Shown here: positions 1 to 7,138 of the stretch, one piece after another
How positions within the stretch are numbered: position 1 is the stretch's first letter
Layout of the letters: each line of letters starts with the position of its first letter
From: Kutzneria sp.
GTDB taxonomy: Bacteria; Actinomycetota; Actinomycetes; Mycobacteriales; Pseudonocardiaceae
Direction: 5' to 3'
Length of the DNA: 37,377 nucleotides
NCBI GenBank assembly: GCA_019239965.1
Contig: JAFAZC010000117.1
Span: forward strand, 1-37,377
Translations under genes and position numbers: made by a program
The notes under the pieces: model-generated
Database searches by the model: none
What the model was told of the DNA's origin: nothing
Seen by the model: the letters and a program-made list of their open reading frames with translations, nothing else

Positions 1-471
1 TTCCTCGACGATCCCGGCGTCCGGTTGGTCGGCCTCGAGCCGGGCGGCAAGGGCATCGACAGCGGCGAACACGGCGCCACGCTGACAGTGGGGACGCCGG
101 GAATGCTGCACGGCGCTCGGTCCTACCTGCTGCAGGACGCCGACGGCCAGACGACCGAGGCGTACTCGATCTCGGCTGGCCTCGACTATCCGGGGGTCGG
201 TCCCGAGCACGCCTGGCTGAAGGACAGCGGGCGGGCGGAGTACCGCGCGGTGACCGACGCCGAGGCGATGGCGGCGATGCGTTTGCTCGCCAGGACCGAG
301 GGCATCATCCCGGCGATCGAATCCGCGCACGCGCTCGCCGGCGCCTGCGAGCTCGGCCGCGAGCTGGGGCCCGATGGCATCGTGGTAGTCAGCCTGTCCG
401 GCCGCGGTGACAAGGACATGGACACCGCCAACGCGTTCTTCGGACTTGTCGACGCCCAGGAGTCACGATGA
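1..471 (+). CDS. trpB: Tryptophan synthase beta chain, C-terminal part (5' cut by window edge)
   Basis: The beta subunit condenses indole with L-serine using PLP, as the last step of tryptophan synthesis in the cytoplasmic alpha2-beta2 complex. The reading frame is open from base 1, so the start lies outside the window and about 156 C-terminal residues are seen. Family signatures are clear: [27 protein letters not shown], the [13 protein letters not shown] segment carrying the PLP-contacting Glu, and [10 protein letters not shown] near the C-terminus with the Ser that contacts the pyridine nitrogen. The TGA stop overlaps the ATG of trpA by 4 nt (ATGA), which implies translational coupling of the two subunits. 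No truncation or odd composition is visible in the part present. Confidence 0.97.
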   Translation, partial: FLDDPGVRLVGLEPGGKGIDSGEHGATLTVGTPGMLHGARSYLLQDADGQTTEAYSISAGLDYPGVGPEHAWLKDSGRAEYRAVTDAEAMAAMRLLARTEGIIPAIESAHALAGACELGRELGPDGIVVVSLSGRGDKDMDTANAFFGLVDAQESR

Positions 472-1259
472 CGCTCGCGACGGTGTTCGCCACGGCGAAG
501 GCGGAGGGAAGGGCCGCGCTGATCGGCTATCTGCCCGCCGGCTATCCCACCGTCGAGCAGTCGACGGTCCTGCTCAAGGCGATGATCGACGGTGGCTGTG
601 ACGTCGTCGAGGTCGGCGTGCCGTATTCCGACCCGGTGATGGACGGCCCGACCATCCAGGCGGCGTCCACCACGGCGCTCGAGGCCGGATTCCGGCTGCG
701 CCAGGTCTTCGACGTCGTGGCGGCGGTGGCCGACGCCGGCGGCAAGGCGGTGGTCATGACCTATTGGAATCCGGTCAACCGGTATGGGGTCAGGGCTTAC
801 GCGCGCGATCTGGTTTCCGCGGGCGGGTTGGGCATCATCACGCCCGACCTGATCCCCGACGAGGCGGGGGAGTGGATCGCGGCCGCCGACGAGCACGGCC
901 TCGACCGGATCTTCCTCGTCGCGCCGTCATCCACCGAGGAGCGGATCGCCCGCACCGCCTCGGCGAGCCGCGGCTTCCTGTACGCGACCTCGGTGATGGG
1001 AGTCACCGGCGCCCGCGCGGTGGTCAGCGGCGCCGCCTCAGAACTGGTCGCCAGGGTCCGCGCGCACACCGACCTGCCGGTCGGGGTCGGTCTCGGCGTG
1101 CGATCCGGCGCGCAGGCGGCCGAGGTGGCCGGCTTCGCGGACGCGGTGATCGTGGGGTCGGCCTTCGTCAGCAGCGCCGCCGACGGTGCCGAGGGGGTCC
1201 ACGCGCTGGCCGTCGAGCTTGCGGACGGTGTCCGCGCTTCGGCCACGGCCGGGTGTTAA
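468..1259 (+). CDS. trpA: Tryptophan synthase alpha chain
   Basis: A 263-residue TIM-barrel subunit that cleaves indole-3-glycerol phosphate to indole and glyceraldehyde 3-phosphate and passes indole to TrpB. The start of the protein contains [11 protein letters not shown]. The [18 protein letters not shown] segment carries both catalytic acids (Glu of [10 protein letters not shown] and Asp of MDGP). Further signatures are [11 protein letters not shown], the Y-T-S-V-M-G-V-T-G phosphate-binding region and [10 protein letters not shown]. Length is normal for the family. The ATG at 468 overlaps the trpB stop, so the genes are one operon. The TAA stop is followed by a 67-nt gap before lgt, which seems to have its own promoter. 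Confidence 0.97.
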   Translation: MTLATVFATAKAEGRAALIGYLPAGYPTVEQSTVLLKAMIDGGCDVVEVGVPYSDPVMDGPTIQAASTTALEAGFRLRQVFDVVAAVADAGGKAVVMTYWNPVNRYGVRAYARDLVSAGGLGIITPDLIPDEAGEWIAAADEHGLDRIFLVAPSSTEERIARTASASRGFLYATSVMGVTGARAVVSGAASELVARVRAHTDLPVGVGLGVRSGAQAAEVAGFADAVIVGSAFVSSAADGAEGVHALAVELADGVRASATAGC

Positions 1260-1291
1260 TAGGTCACGAACAGACCATAGTGGCGGGGCAC

Positions 1292-1320
1292 TGTGATTAC
1301 CCTCCGCAGCCGTATACGGT
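1292..1320 (+). promoter_or_regulatory. Candidate leaderless promoter for lgt
   Basis: The sequence CGTATACGGT at 1311-1320 contains the actinobacterial -10 pattern TANNNT (TACGGT, 1315-1320). It lies six bases before the GTG at 1327, the spacing expected for transcription starting at the start codon. A weak -35-like hexamer (TGTGAT, 1292-1297) sits 17 bp upstream. No Shine-Dalgarno sequence precedes the GTG, which fits a leaderless message. This rests on pattern matching only. Confidence 0.35.
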
Positions 1321-1326
1321 GTCGCC

Positions 1327-2409
1327 GTGGTGACCTCCGCCTCCAGCATGGTTCTTGCCAGCTTTCCGAGCCCCCCGCAGGGCGTCTGGTTCGTCGGGCC
1401 GATTCCGATCAGGGCATACGCCCTGTTCATCATCGTGGGCATCATCGTGGCGATCGTCTGGGGCGAGCGCCGGTTCGTCGCACGCGGCGGTGAACGTGGC
1501 TTCATCACCGACGTTGCCGTGTGGGCGGTGCCGTTCGGGCTCGTTGGCGGGCGGCTCTACCACCTGGCCACGGACTGGCAGAAGTACTTCGGGCCCAACG
1601 GCAACCCGCTCGGCGCGCTAGCTGTCTGGAACGGTGGCCTCGGCATCTGGGGCGCCATCGCGCTCGGTGGAGTCGGCGCCCTGATCGCCTGCCGCCGCCG
1701 TGGGGTGCCACTGACCGCGGTGGCCGACGCGGTCGCACCGGGCATCGTCGTCGCGCAGGCCATCGGCCGGCTCGGCAACTACTTCAACCAGGAGCTCTAC
1801 GGTCGCGTCACAGACGTTCCGTGGGCATTGGAGATCTTCAACAGGGTCGACCCCAGCACCGGGATGATCGACCCGATCAACGGGGTCGCTCAGGGCGGGC
1901 CGCTGTTCACCGTGCATCCGACCTTCCTGTACGAGCTGCTGTGGGACCTCGCGGTGGCCGGACTGGTGGTGTGGGCCGATCGCAGGTTCCGTCTCGGCCA
2001 CGGTCGCGCTTTCGCGCTGTATGTCGCTGGGTACACCGCTGGCCGGTTCTGGATCGAACTGATGCGCGACGACGAGGCCACCCACATCTTCGGGGTGCGG
2101 GTCAACGTGTACGTCGCGGGCGCCGTGTTCCTCGGCGCGGTGATCTACCTGGTCGTCACCCGCAACCGGGGCCCGCGCGAGGACCTCGCCGCGGTGTTCG
2201 CCGCCAAGGCCACCCAAGAACAGGAAAGCGGCCCAGCACCGGAAGCCAGCCCAGCACCGGCAACCGACCCGGAATCGGACACCGCCAGTGAAGCGGAGGC
2301 CGCCGCCGGTGACGAAGCCGGCACCGGGAGCGAACCGGCCGACACGACGGACACCACCGCGAAGTCGGCCGCGGCGGACGAGACCGCCTCGGCCGAACGG
2401 TCCAGTTGA
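1327..2409 (+). CDS. lgt: Phosphatidylglycerol-prolipoprotein diacylglyceryl transferase
   Basis: A membrane enzyme that moves diacylglycerol from phosphatidylglycerol to the lipobox Cys of prolipoproteins, the first step of lipoprotein maturation. The 360-residue product has about seven hydrophobic segments. Family motifs are GGRLYHLATDWQKYF, the NGGLGIWGA loop, the signature GRLGNYFNQELYG with its essential Arg and Asn, HPTFLYE, and GRFWIELMRDDEATHIFG near the end of the enzyme core. From about residue 285 a hydrophilic tail of some 75 residues, rich in Ala, Glu, Ser, Thr and Pro, extends the core. The family core is usually about 260-300 residues, so the tail is an actinobacterial-style addition. 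GTG 1327 is taken as start (GTG 1330 is equally possible) because the candidate promoter would put the transcript start there. Confidence 0.95.
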   Translation: MVTSASSMVLASFPSPPQGVWFVGPIPIRAYALFIIVGIIVAIVWGERRFVARGGERGFITDVAVWAVPFGLVGGRLYHLATDWQKYFGPNGNPLGALAVWNGGLGIWGAIALGGVGALIACRRRGVPLTAVADAVAPGIVVAQAIGRLGNYFNQELYGRVTDVPWALEIFNRVDPSTGMIDPINGVAQGGPLFTVHPTFLYELLWDLAVAGLVVWADRRFRLGHGRAFALYVAGYTAGRFWIELMRDDEATHIFGVRVNVYVAGAVFLGAVIYLVVTRNRGPREDLAAVFAAKATQEQESGPAPEASPAPATDPESDTASEAEAAAGDEAGTGSEPADTTDTTAKSAAADETASAERSS

Positions 2410-2428
2410 CGCCGAGCGGGCGGGTTTT
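2384..2428 (+). terminator. Possible intrinsic terminator after lgt
   Basis: CCGCCTCGGC at the end of lgt (2384-2393) can pair imperfectly with GCCGAGCGGGCGG (2411-2423), and TTTTCTT follows at 2425-2431. The core 6-bp arms CTCGGC (2388-2393) and GCCGAG (2411-2416) pair perfectly, with a 17-nt loop. The loop is long and the upper stem is bulged, so this is a moderate candidate. Confidence 0.35.
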
Positions 2429-2482
2429 CTTCGAGCGCCGCACGAGTGGCGTCCCCCGTGCGAACCGGGGACAGTGTGACGG

Positions 2483-2845
2483 GTGCGGATTGGTGAGCTT
2501 GCCGAGGCAGTAGGGGTTAGCATCCGCGCGCTCCGGTACTACGAGCAGCGCGGCCTGCTCCGCGCGCGGCGACAGCACAACGGATACCGCGACTATGCGG
2601 AATCAGAGGTCCTCCGGGTGAGAAACATCCGGCTGATGATCCAGGCTGGACTAGACACCGACAGCATTCGGGAGATTGAGGCCTGCCTCGACCAGGACCT
2701 GGAGCACACCCCGGCCTGTACCGAGGCCATCGCGCTGTTCGAGCACCGCATCGAGGTAGTCGAGTCCCAACTCGCCGCACTGAGGGATGTTCACGGCAGG
2801 CTGGCCGAGCGGCTCCGGCGGTTGCGCGGTGACCAGGCTTCCTGA
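2483..2845 (+). CDS. MerR-family transcriptional regulator
   Basis: A 120-residue regulator. The N-terminus, RIGELAEAVGVSIRALRYYE, is the canonical MerR winged helix (residues 2-21), followed by GLLRARRQHNGYRDY. A dimerisation coiled coil occupies the remainder (about residues 75-115). No long C-terminal ligand domain is present, so this is a short MerR like the SoxR/CueR size class. A metal-type Cys pair is not evident, with a single Cys in EACLDQDLEHTPAC and one more nearby. GTG 2483 is chosen because the MerR fold starts at once. It has no good ribosome site, and a small hairpin (GTCCCC 2451-2456, GGGGAC 2467-2472) lies just upstream. It sits 53 nt before an MFS exporter with a dyad promoter between them, so it probably controls that gene. 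The inducer cannot be told. Confidence 0.9.
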   Translation: MRIGELAEAVGVSIRALRYYEQRGLLRARRQHNGYRDYAESEVLRVRNIRLMIQAGLDTDSIREIEACLDQDLEHTPACTEAIALFEHRIEVVESQLAALRDVHGRLAERLRRLRGDQAS

Positions 2846-2859
2846 TCGGAAGCCGGTCC

Positions 2860-2892
2860 TTGACCTTGACGCCAGCGTCAGGGTTCTACGTT
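2860..2892 (+). promoter_or_regulatory. MerR-type operator/promoter for the MFS gene
   Basis: TTGACC (2860-2865) is followed by the inverted repeat CTTGACGC-CA-GCGTCAGG (2865-2882; arms pair at 7 of 8 positions) and then TACGTT (2887-2892), a TANNNT -10. The -35/-10 spacing of about 21 bp is longer than normal, and the dyad lies between the elements. This is the arrangement MerR proteins act on by twisting an over-long spacer. The -10 ends six bases before ATG 2899, so the transcript would be leaderless. Confidence 0.55.
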
Positions 2893-2898
2893 GCGGCC

Positions 2899-4167
2899 AT
2901 GATGAGTCACCAGGGATACGCCGCACCCGGCCGGGCTCGCGGCTGGCTGCTCGGCCTGCTGCTGACGACGTTCGCGATCGGCACCGACGACTTCGTGGTG
3001 GCTGGCGCGTTGCCATCACTGTCCGCCGACCTCGACGTGTCCCTGGCCGCGGCAGGCCAGCTTGTGACGGTGTTCTCCCTGACGTACGCGGTGTCCGCTC
3101 CGGTCATGGCGGTGGCCACGGCCCGGCTTGGCCGCAGAAGCCTTGTCGTGTCCGGACTGGTGGCGTTCGCGATCATCAATCTCCTCACCGCCGCGGTGTC
3201 CTCCTATGCCGTGCTGTTGGTGCTCCGCATGCTGGCGGCCCTTGTGGCGTCGGCGCTGTCTCCAGCGGCGTTCGCCGCGGCCAGTGCCCTCGCCGCCCCG
3301 CATCGCGTCGGGCGGGCCATCGGCACGGTCGCGGCGGGACTCACGGTTTCCCTTGTCATGGGGGTACCGATCGGGTCGCGGCTCAGCGAGGTTCTCGACT
3401 GGCGCGCGACCTTCGTCGCTGTCGCGCTGTTCACCTGTGTCGCCGTCGCGGTCACGGCGCTGACGCTGCCCAAGCACCTGCGGACCACGGTCGTCGGCGT
3501 GCGACGGCGCCTGGTCCTCTTGAGACGCCCCGCCGTGGTGTCTTGCGTCACGGGAACCGTCATCGGTGCCTGCGGCGGACTGATGACCTACACCTACGTC
3601 GCTCCCATCACCGGAGGGCTGACCGGGGCGGGAGACAGGTACCTCGTGCCGTTCATCGTGGTGATCGGTGTTGCCGGAGCCGTCGGCACGGTTGTCGGGG
3701 GACGTCTCACCGATCGGTGGGGAGCCGACCGGACCGTGGTGGTCACCCTGGCCACTCTCGTGGCTGACACGGCCGCCTTGGCTGCCATCGGCCACCTCAG
3801 GTCCGGTGCGCCGGCATGGCTGATCGGTGTTCTCCTCGCCGTGTGGGGACTGGCGGCGTGGGGCCACAACCCGCCGATGAACGCCCGTGTGCTGCGTATC
3901 GCGGCGGAAGCCGGCACCGAAGCGGTGGCCCTGAACACTAGCGGCCTGTACCTCGGGGTGGCCCTCGCCGGTGCCGTCGGCGGAGTGGCGCTGAGCCGGC
4001 ACGGCACCTCCGCCGTGCTTGGCACCGCCGCCGCGGTGGGACTGCTCGCCATCCTCAACGCGGCCGTCGCCGTGCGCCGATGGCCGACGCTTAGCGGCCG
4101 TGTACAGGCTAGTGGCCCCGTACCGGGGCGACGACCGGATGCCCGTCCGGACCGGTCAGCACGGTGA
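2899..4167 (+). CDS. MFS drug/solute exporter (DHA1, AraJ-like)
   Basis: A 422-residue major facilitator with about 12 predicted hydrophobic helices. The first helix reads LLLTTFAIGTDDFVVAGALP, and the loop after helix 2 has ATARLGRRSLVVSG, an RxGRR loop typical of the family. The later GGRLTDRWGADRTVV is the equivalent loop of the second half. The overall pattern matches the DHA1 / arabinose-efflux permease group, which exports drugs or metabolites by proton antiport. The open frame reaches back to 2860, but ATG 2899 is preferred because it follows the MerR-type promoter at leaderless distance. The 3' end overlaps the convergent ABC ATPase gene by 59 nt. The substrate is unknown, and control by the upstream MerR protein is inferred from position. 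Confidence 0.88.
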   Translation: MMSHQGYAAPGRARGWLLGLLLTTFAIGTDDFVVAGALPSLSADLDVSLAAAGQLVTVFSLTYAVSAPVMAVATARLGRRSLVVSGLVAFAIINLLTAAVSSYAVLLVLRMLAALVASALSPAAFAAASALAAPHRVGRAIGTVAAGLTVSLVMGVPIGSRLSEVLDWRATFVAVALFTCVAVAVTALTLPKHLRTTVVGVRRRLVLLRRPAVVSCVTGTVIGACGGLMTYTYVAPITGGLTGAGDRYLVPFIVVIGVAGAVGTVVGGRLTDRWGADRTVVVTLATLVADTAALAAIGHLRSGAPAWLIGVLLAVWGLAAWGHNPPMNARVLRIAAEAGTEAVALNTSGLYLGVALAGAVGGVALSRHGTSAVLGTAAAVGLLAILNAAVAVRRWPTLSGRVQASGPVPGRRPDARPDRSAR

Positions 4168-4903
4168 GGTTGGCGGCATAATGCCGGGCAAGCCGTTCCG
4201 CGGTCAACACATGACTCGGAGACCCGACCGCGGCGACCTCGCCGGCGTCCAGCAACAGCACCTGATCCGGATACTGCGCGGCCAGCGTCAGGTCGTGCAG
4301 AGTGGTCACCACGGTGACGCCCTCCGTCGTGCGCAGTCCGTCGACCAGTTCGAGCAGTGCCTGGGCGTGGCCGATGTCCAGTCCGGTCGTCGGCTCGTCC
4401 AGCAACAGCACGCCGGCCTGCTGCGCGAGCACCCGTGCCAGCACCGTCCGCTGCCGCTCGCCACCCGACAGCGTCCGAAGTGGACGGCCGGCGAGGTTGG
4501 AGAGATCGAGCCTGGTGAGCACCTCCGCCACCAGCGACAGGTCCGACGGCCCCTCTCGGCCGAGCGGACCCAGATGCGGAGTGCGGCCGAGCAGTACGTA
4601 GTCAGTCACGGTCAAACCGTCTGGCAGCGCGGGAATCTGCGGTGCGTACCCGATCGCGCGGGCCCGCTCACGGTTGCCCATCGTGGACACCGGCCTGCCG
4701 TGGACGAGCAGTTCGCCGGTCGAGTCGACCAAGCCCGCCATGGACTTCAGCAGCGTCGACTTGCCCGAGCCGTTGGGGCCGAGAACCGCGAGCCAGCTTC
4801 CACCCGGCACCTGGACCGTCACGTCATGGACCACCGGCCGGCCACGGTAACCGGCGCCGACTCCCCGCAGACACAGTGCTGTGGTCACCAGCGGGCGCGT
4901 CAT
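4109..4903 (-). CDS. FecE/BtuD-type ABC transporter ATP-binding protein
   Basis: The cytoplasmic ATPase of a siderophore/cobalamin-type importer, 264 residues. Visible motifs in order are Walker A GPNGSGKST (about residue 42), Q-loop YAPQIP, signature LSGGERQRTVLARVLAQ, Walker B GVLLLDEPTTGLDIGHA and the switch His in TTLHD. The ATG at 4903 overlaps the permease stop by 4 nt, so the two are translationally coupled. The gene is last in a three-gene minus-strand operon (receptor, permease, ATPase). Its 3' end runs 59 nt into the end of the convergent MFS gene, with no room for a shared terminator. Which chelate it serves cannot be decided from this subunit. Confidence 0.93.
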   Translation of the reverse strand: MTRPLVTTALCLRGVGAGYRGRPVVHDVTVQVPGGSWLAVLGPNGSGKSTLLKSMAGLVDSTGELLVHGRPVSTMGNRERARAIGYAPQIPALPDGLTVTDYVLLGRTPHLGPLGREGPSDLSLVAEVLTRLDLSNLAGRPLRTLSGGERQRTVLARVLAQQAGVLLLDEPTTGLDIGHAQALLELVDGLRTTEGVTVVTTLHDLTLAAQYPDQVLLLDAGEVAAVGSPSHVLTAERLARHYAANLTVLTGPDGHPVVAPVRGH

Positions 4904-5934
4904 GACCGCCGCCCGCCGGTGGCCCGCAGCACCAGGATGAAGAACGGGGCACCGGAGAACGCCGTCACTACACCGATCGGCAGCTCGGCGGGCGCCAACG
5001 CGGTCCGCGCCACCACGTCGGCCACCATCAGGAACACCGCGCCGCCGACCAGTGACAGCGGCACCACCACCCGGTAGCTCGCCCCGAACAACAGCCGGAT
5101 CAGATGTGGTACCACGATGCCGACGAACCCGATCAGCCCGCTGACCGACACGGCGGCGGCCGTGGCCAGCGACGCGGCGCCGAGTACGAGGGCCCTGACC
5201 AGACCGGGGCGTATTCCCAGTGAGGTCGCCTCCTCGTCACCGAGCGCGAGCACGTCGAGCAGTCCGGCGCAGGCACACAGCACGATGGACGTCACGACGA
5301 GGTAGGGCAGCACCGCGAGCACCTGGTTCCACCCCGTGGTGGCCAGACCGCCGAGGATGAAGCCGTACACCCGCTGCAGCGTGTCGGTATTGAGCTGCTG
5401 GACGAAGGTCTGCACGGCGGTGAGAAACGATGCGACGGCAACACCGGCCAGCAACAGGTGTGCGGTCCCGGAGCCCGCCGAGCGGCCCAGGGTCCAGGTC
5501 AGGCCGACTCCGCCTATCGAGCCGGTGAAGGCGGCCACCGGGAGGAAGCTGGCCGGCGTATGCGGGGCGAGCACGACCATGCCGGTGACCACCATGCCGG
5601 CGCCCGCCGCCGCACCGAGTAGATAGGGGTCGGCGAGCGGATTGCGGAACACGCCCTGAAACGTCGCCCCGGAACACGCCAGTGCGGCACCGACGAGGCC
5701 GCCGAGCACGACCCGTGGCATGCGCAGTTGCCAGAGGATCGCCGACTCCTGCTCGGTCAGCGGGGAAACCCCGCCGGTGAGCTGGGCGACGACCTCGGCG
5801 ATCACCCGGTGCCAGTCCAGGTCGATCGCGCCGAACAGGGCCGCCGACACCAGCACGCCGGCGAGAACGAGTGCGGCGCCGAGCACATGCCACCTGGACA
5901 GCCTCGTCGTGCCGGTGGCCATCGCGGCGGGCAC
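4900..5934 (-). CDS. FecCD-family ABC permease (iron chelate or cobalamin)
   Basis: An integral membrane permease with about nine or ten hydrophobic helices. The family hallmarks are plain: FRNPLADPYLLGAAAGAGM, GDEEATSLG (the coupling helix contacting the ATPase), GLIGFVGIVVPHLIRLLFG and the C-terminal ELPIGVVTAFSGAPFFILVLR. The open frame extends upstream to 5991, which would overlap the receptor gene by 53 nt. The GTG at 5934, four bases past the receptor stop, or the ATG at 5922 is more likely, giving about 340 residues, close to family norm. Only one permease gene is present, so the membrane channel is presumably a homodimer as in BtuC. Confidence 0.92.
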   Translation of the reverse strand: MPAAMATGTTRLSRWHVLGAALVLAGVLVSAALFGAIDLDWHRVIAEVVAQLTGGVSPLTEQESAILWQLRMPRVVLGGLVGAALACSGATFQGVFRNPLADPYLLGAAAGAGMVVTGMVVLAPHTPASFLPVAAFTGSIGGVGLTWTLGRSAGSGTAHLLLAGVAVASFLTAVQTFVQQLNTDTLQRVYGFILGGLATTGWNQVLAVLPYLVVTSIVLCACAGLLDVLALGDEEATSLGIRPGLVRALVLGAASLATAAAVSVSGLIGFVGIVVPHLIRLLFGASYRVVVPLSLVGGAVFLMVADVVARTALAPAELPIGVVTAFSGAPFFILVLRATGGRRS

Positions 5935-5938
5935 TGGT

Positions 5939-6874
5939 TCAACCGCTCCGTCGCGCGGCCCCGGCCACCGCGTCGGACACGGCGCGGGCAAGGTCGACGA
6001 CGCGCGGTCCCCACCGTGAGGCGACGTCGTCGTCCAGTGTGACGACTCCGCTGTGCACCGCGGTCAGTGTGCGCCATCCCGGTCGCGTGGCGACGCTGGC
6101 GAGGTTTTGTTGGCAGCACTTGACATCGGCGAGGAAGATCAAGTCGGGATTGGCCTTGACGACCTCCTCGGCGGACAGCTGCGGGTAGTCGCCGGAGCCC
6201 TTCGCCGAGTCCGCGATGTTGGTGAGTCCGAACAGGCCGTACAGGCCGCCGACGAAGGTCCGCGACGTCACGGTGTACCCGTCGGGCGAGACTTCGTAGT
6301 AGTACCGCAGTGGCTTGGCCGGCTTGGGCATCCTGGCCACCGCGTCGGCGATTCCCGCCTTCATCGTGGCCACCAGCTTGTCGGCAGCGTCGGTGTGGCC
6401 GGTGGCCTTGCCCAGCAGGGTGATCTGCCCGTAGGCCTCGTCAAGGCTGGCCGCCGCGGGGAGCAGCACCACCGGCACCTTGAGCTTTTCCAGGCCGGAC
6501 ACCAGGTTGTTGGCATCGTAGTAGCTGATCACGAGATCGGGCTTCTTCGCGGTGATGGCCTCGAGATTGGGTTTGTAGGCGTCAAGGTCGCTGCGTGGCG
6601 CGGAGCCCGGGTAGTTCGACTGCTTGTCGACGGCGGTCACCTGTGCGCCCGCTCCGATGGCGAACAGGTCCTCGGTGCTCGTCGGGCTGAGCGAGACGAT
6701 CCGCTCGGGTCGTGTCGTGAGGGTGACCGGCTTGCCGCCCGTCGGGGTGACCGTCACCGGGAATCGTGCGTCACCGCTGGTGTTGGCGGGTGGCGACGGT
6801 CGGGTGGCGCAGCCGGTCAGCGCGACGGCGCCAACCACGATCATCGCCGCGAGTGCGCGCGAGATTCGGGTCAT
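5939..6874 (-). CDS. Lipoprotein substrate-binding protein, FecB/BtuF type
   Basis: An extracytoplasmic receptor of 311 residues. It has a lipoprotein signal (MTRISRALAAMIVVGAVALT followed by GC) with lipobox ALTGC, so Cys22 is the predicted lipidated residue. The TRPERIVSLSPTSTEDLFAIGAG segment opens the type III periplasmic-binding fold. LEAITAKKPDLVISYY and AEEVVKANPDLIFLAD are the two hallmark loops. The notable feature is a vicinal Cys pair in DVKCCQQN near residue 254. ATG 6874 has GAGG 5 nt upstream. It heads the minus-strand importer operon. Ligand could be a ferric siderophore, heme or cobalamin. No cobalamin riboswitch was seen upstream, so I leave it open. Confidence 0.9.
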   Translation of the reverse strand: MTRISRALAAMIVVGAVALTGCATRPSPPANTSGDARFPVTVTPTGGKPVTLTTRPERIVSLSPTSTEDLFAIGAGAQVTAVDKQSNYPGSAPRSDLDAYKPNLEAITAKKPDLVISYYDANNLVSGLEKLKVPVVLLPAAASLDEAYGQITLLGKATGHTDAADKLVATMKAGIADAVARMPKPAKPLRYYYEVSPDGYTVTSRTFVGGLYGLFGLTNIADSAKGSGDYPQLSAEEVVKANPDLIFLADVKCCQQNLASVATRPGWRTLTAVHSGVVTLDDDVASRWGPRVVDLARAVSDAVAGAARRSG

Positions 6875-6930
6875 CGGGTCCTCGGGTGATGTAGGCTGTG
6901 GACAGCGGCGGTCCTCTCACCGTACTTCGT

Positions 6931-6988
6931 CGCGGGTCGAAAACCCATATCGTTACCCGCGGCCGGGGCGGACCACTCGTTCGCGGGT
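6931..6988. repeat. Three copies of a 7-bp CGCGGGT element in the divergent intergenic region
   Basis: The 264-nt region between the receptor gene (minus) and gltB (plus) holds CGCGGGT at 6931-6937, its exact inverse ACCCGCG at 6955-6961 and another direct copy at 6982-6988. A local hairpin GGGTCGAAAACCC lies at 6934-6946. Downstream, TAGGGT at 7010-7015 is a possible -10 for gltB. The repeats may be regulator sites for either gene, but no known operator is matched. The remaining bases up to the gltB start show nothing further. Confidence 0.35.
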
Positions 6989-7138
6989 GTTCACACCGCC
7001 CACGGCTGTTAGGGTTTTTCTCATCCACGGGCCATCGCCGTCCCGAGTCACGACACGAAGACACCGAGTGTGTTCGGCGGTCGAACCGGGGTTCCCGGCG
7101 ACGCCGGACCCTCGGCGGACGACGAGGGAGGCAGCGCC

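Noticed and set aside
6939-6963. Possible GlnR-type site (GAAAA...GTTAC) upstream of gltB
   Set aside because: Spacing and bases do not fit the gTnAc-n6-GaAAc pattern.
6875-7138. Cobalamin riboswitch for the BtuF-like operon
   Set aside because: No B12-box-like sequence or suitable long leader was visible on the minus strand.
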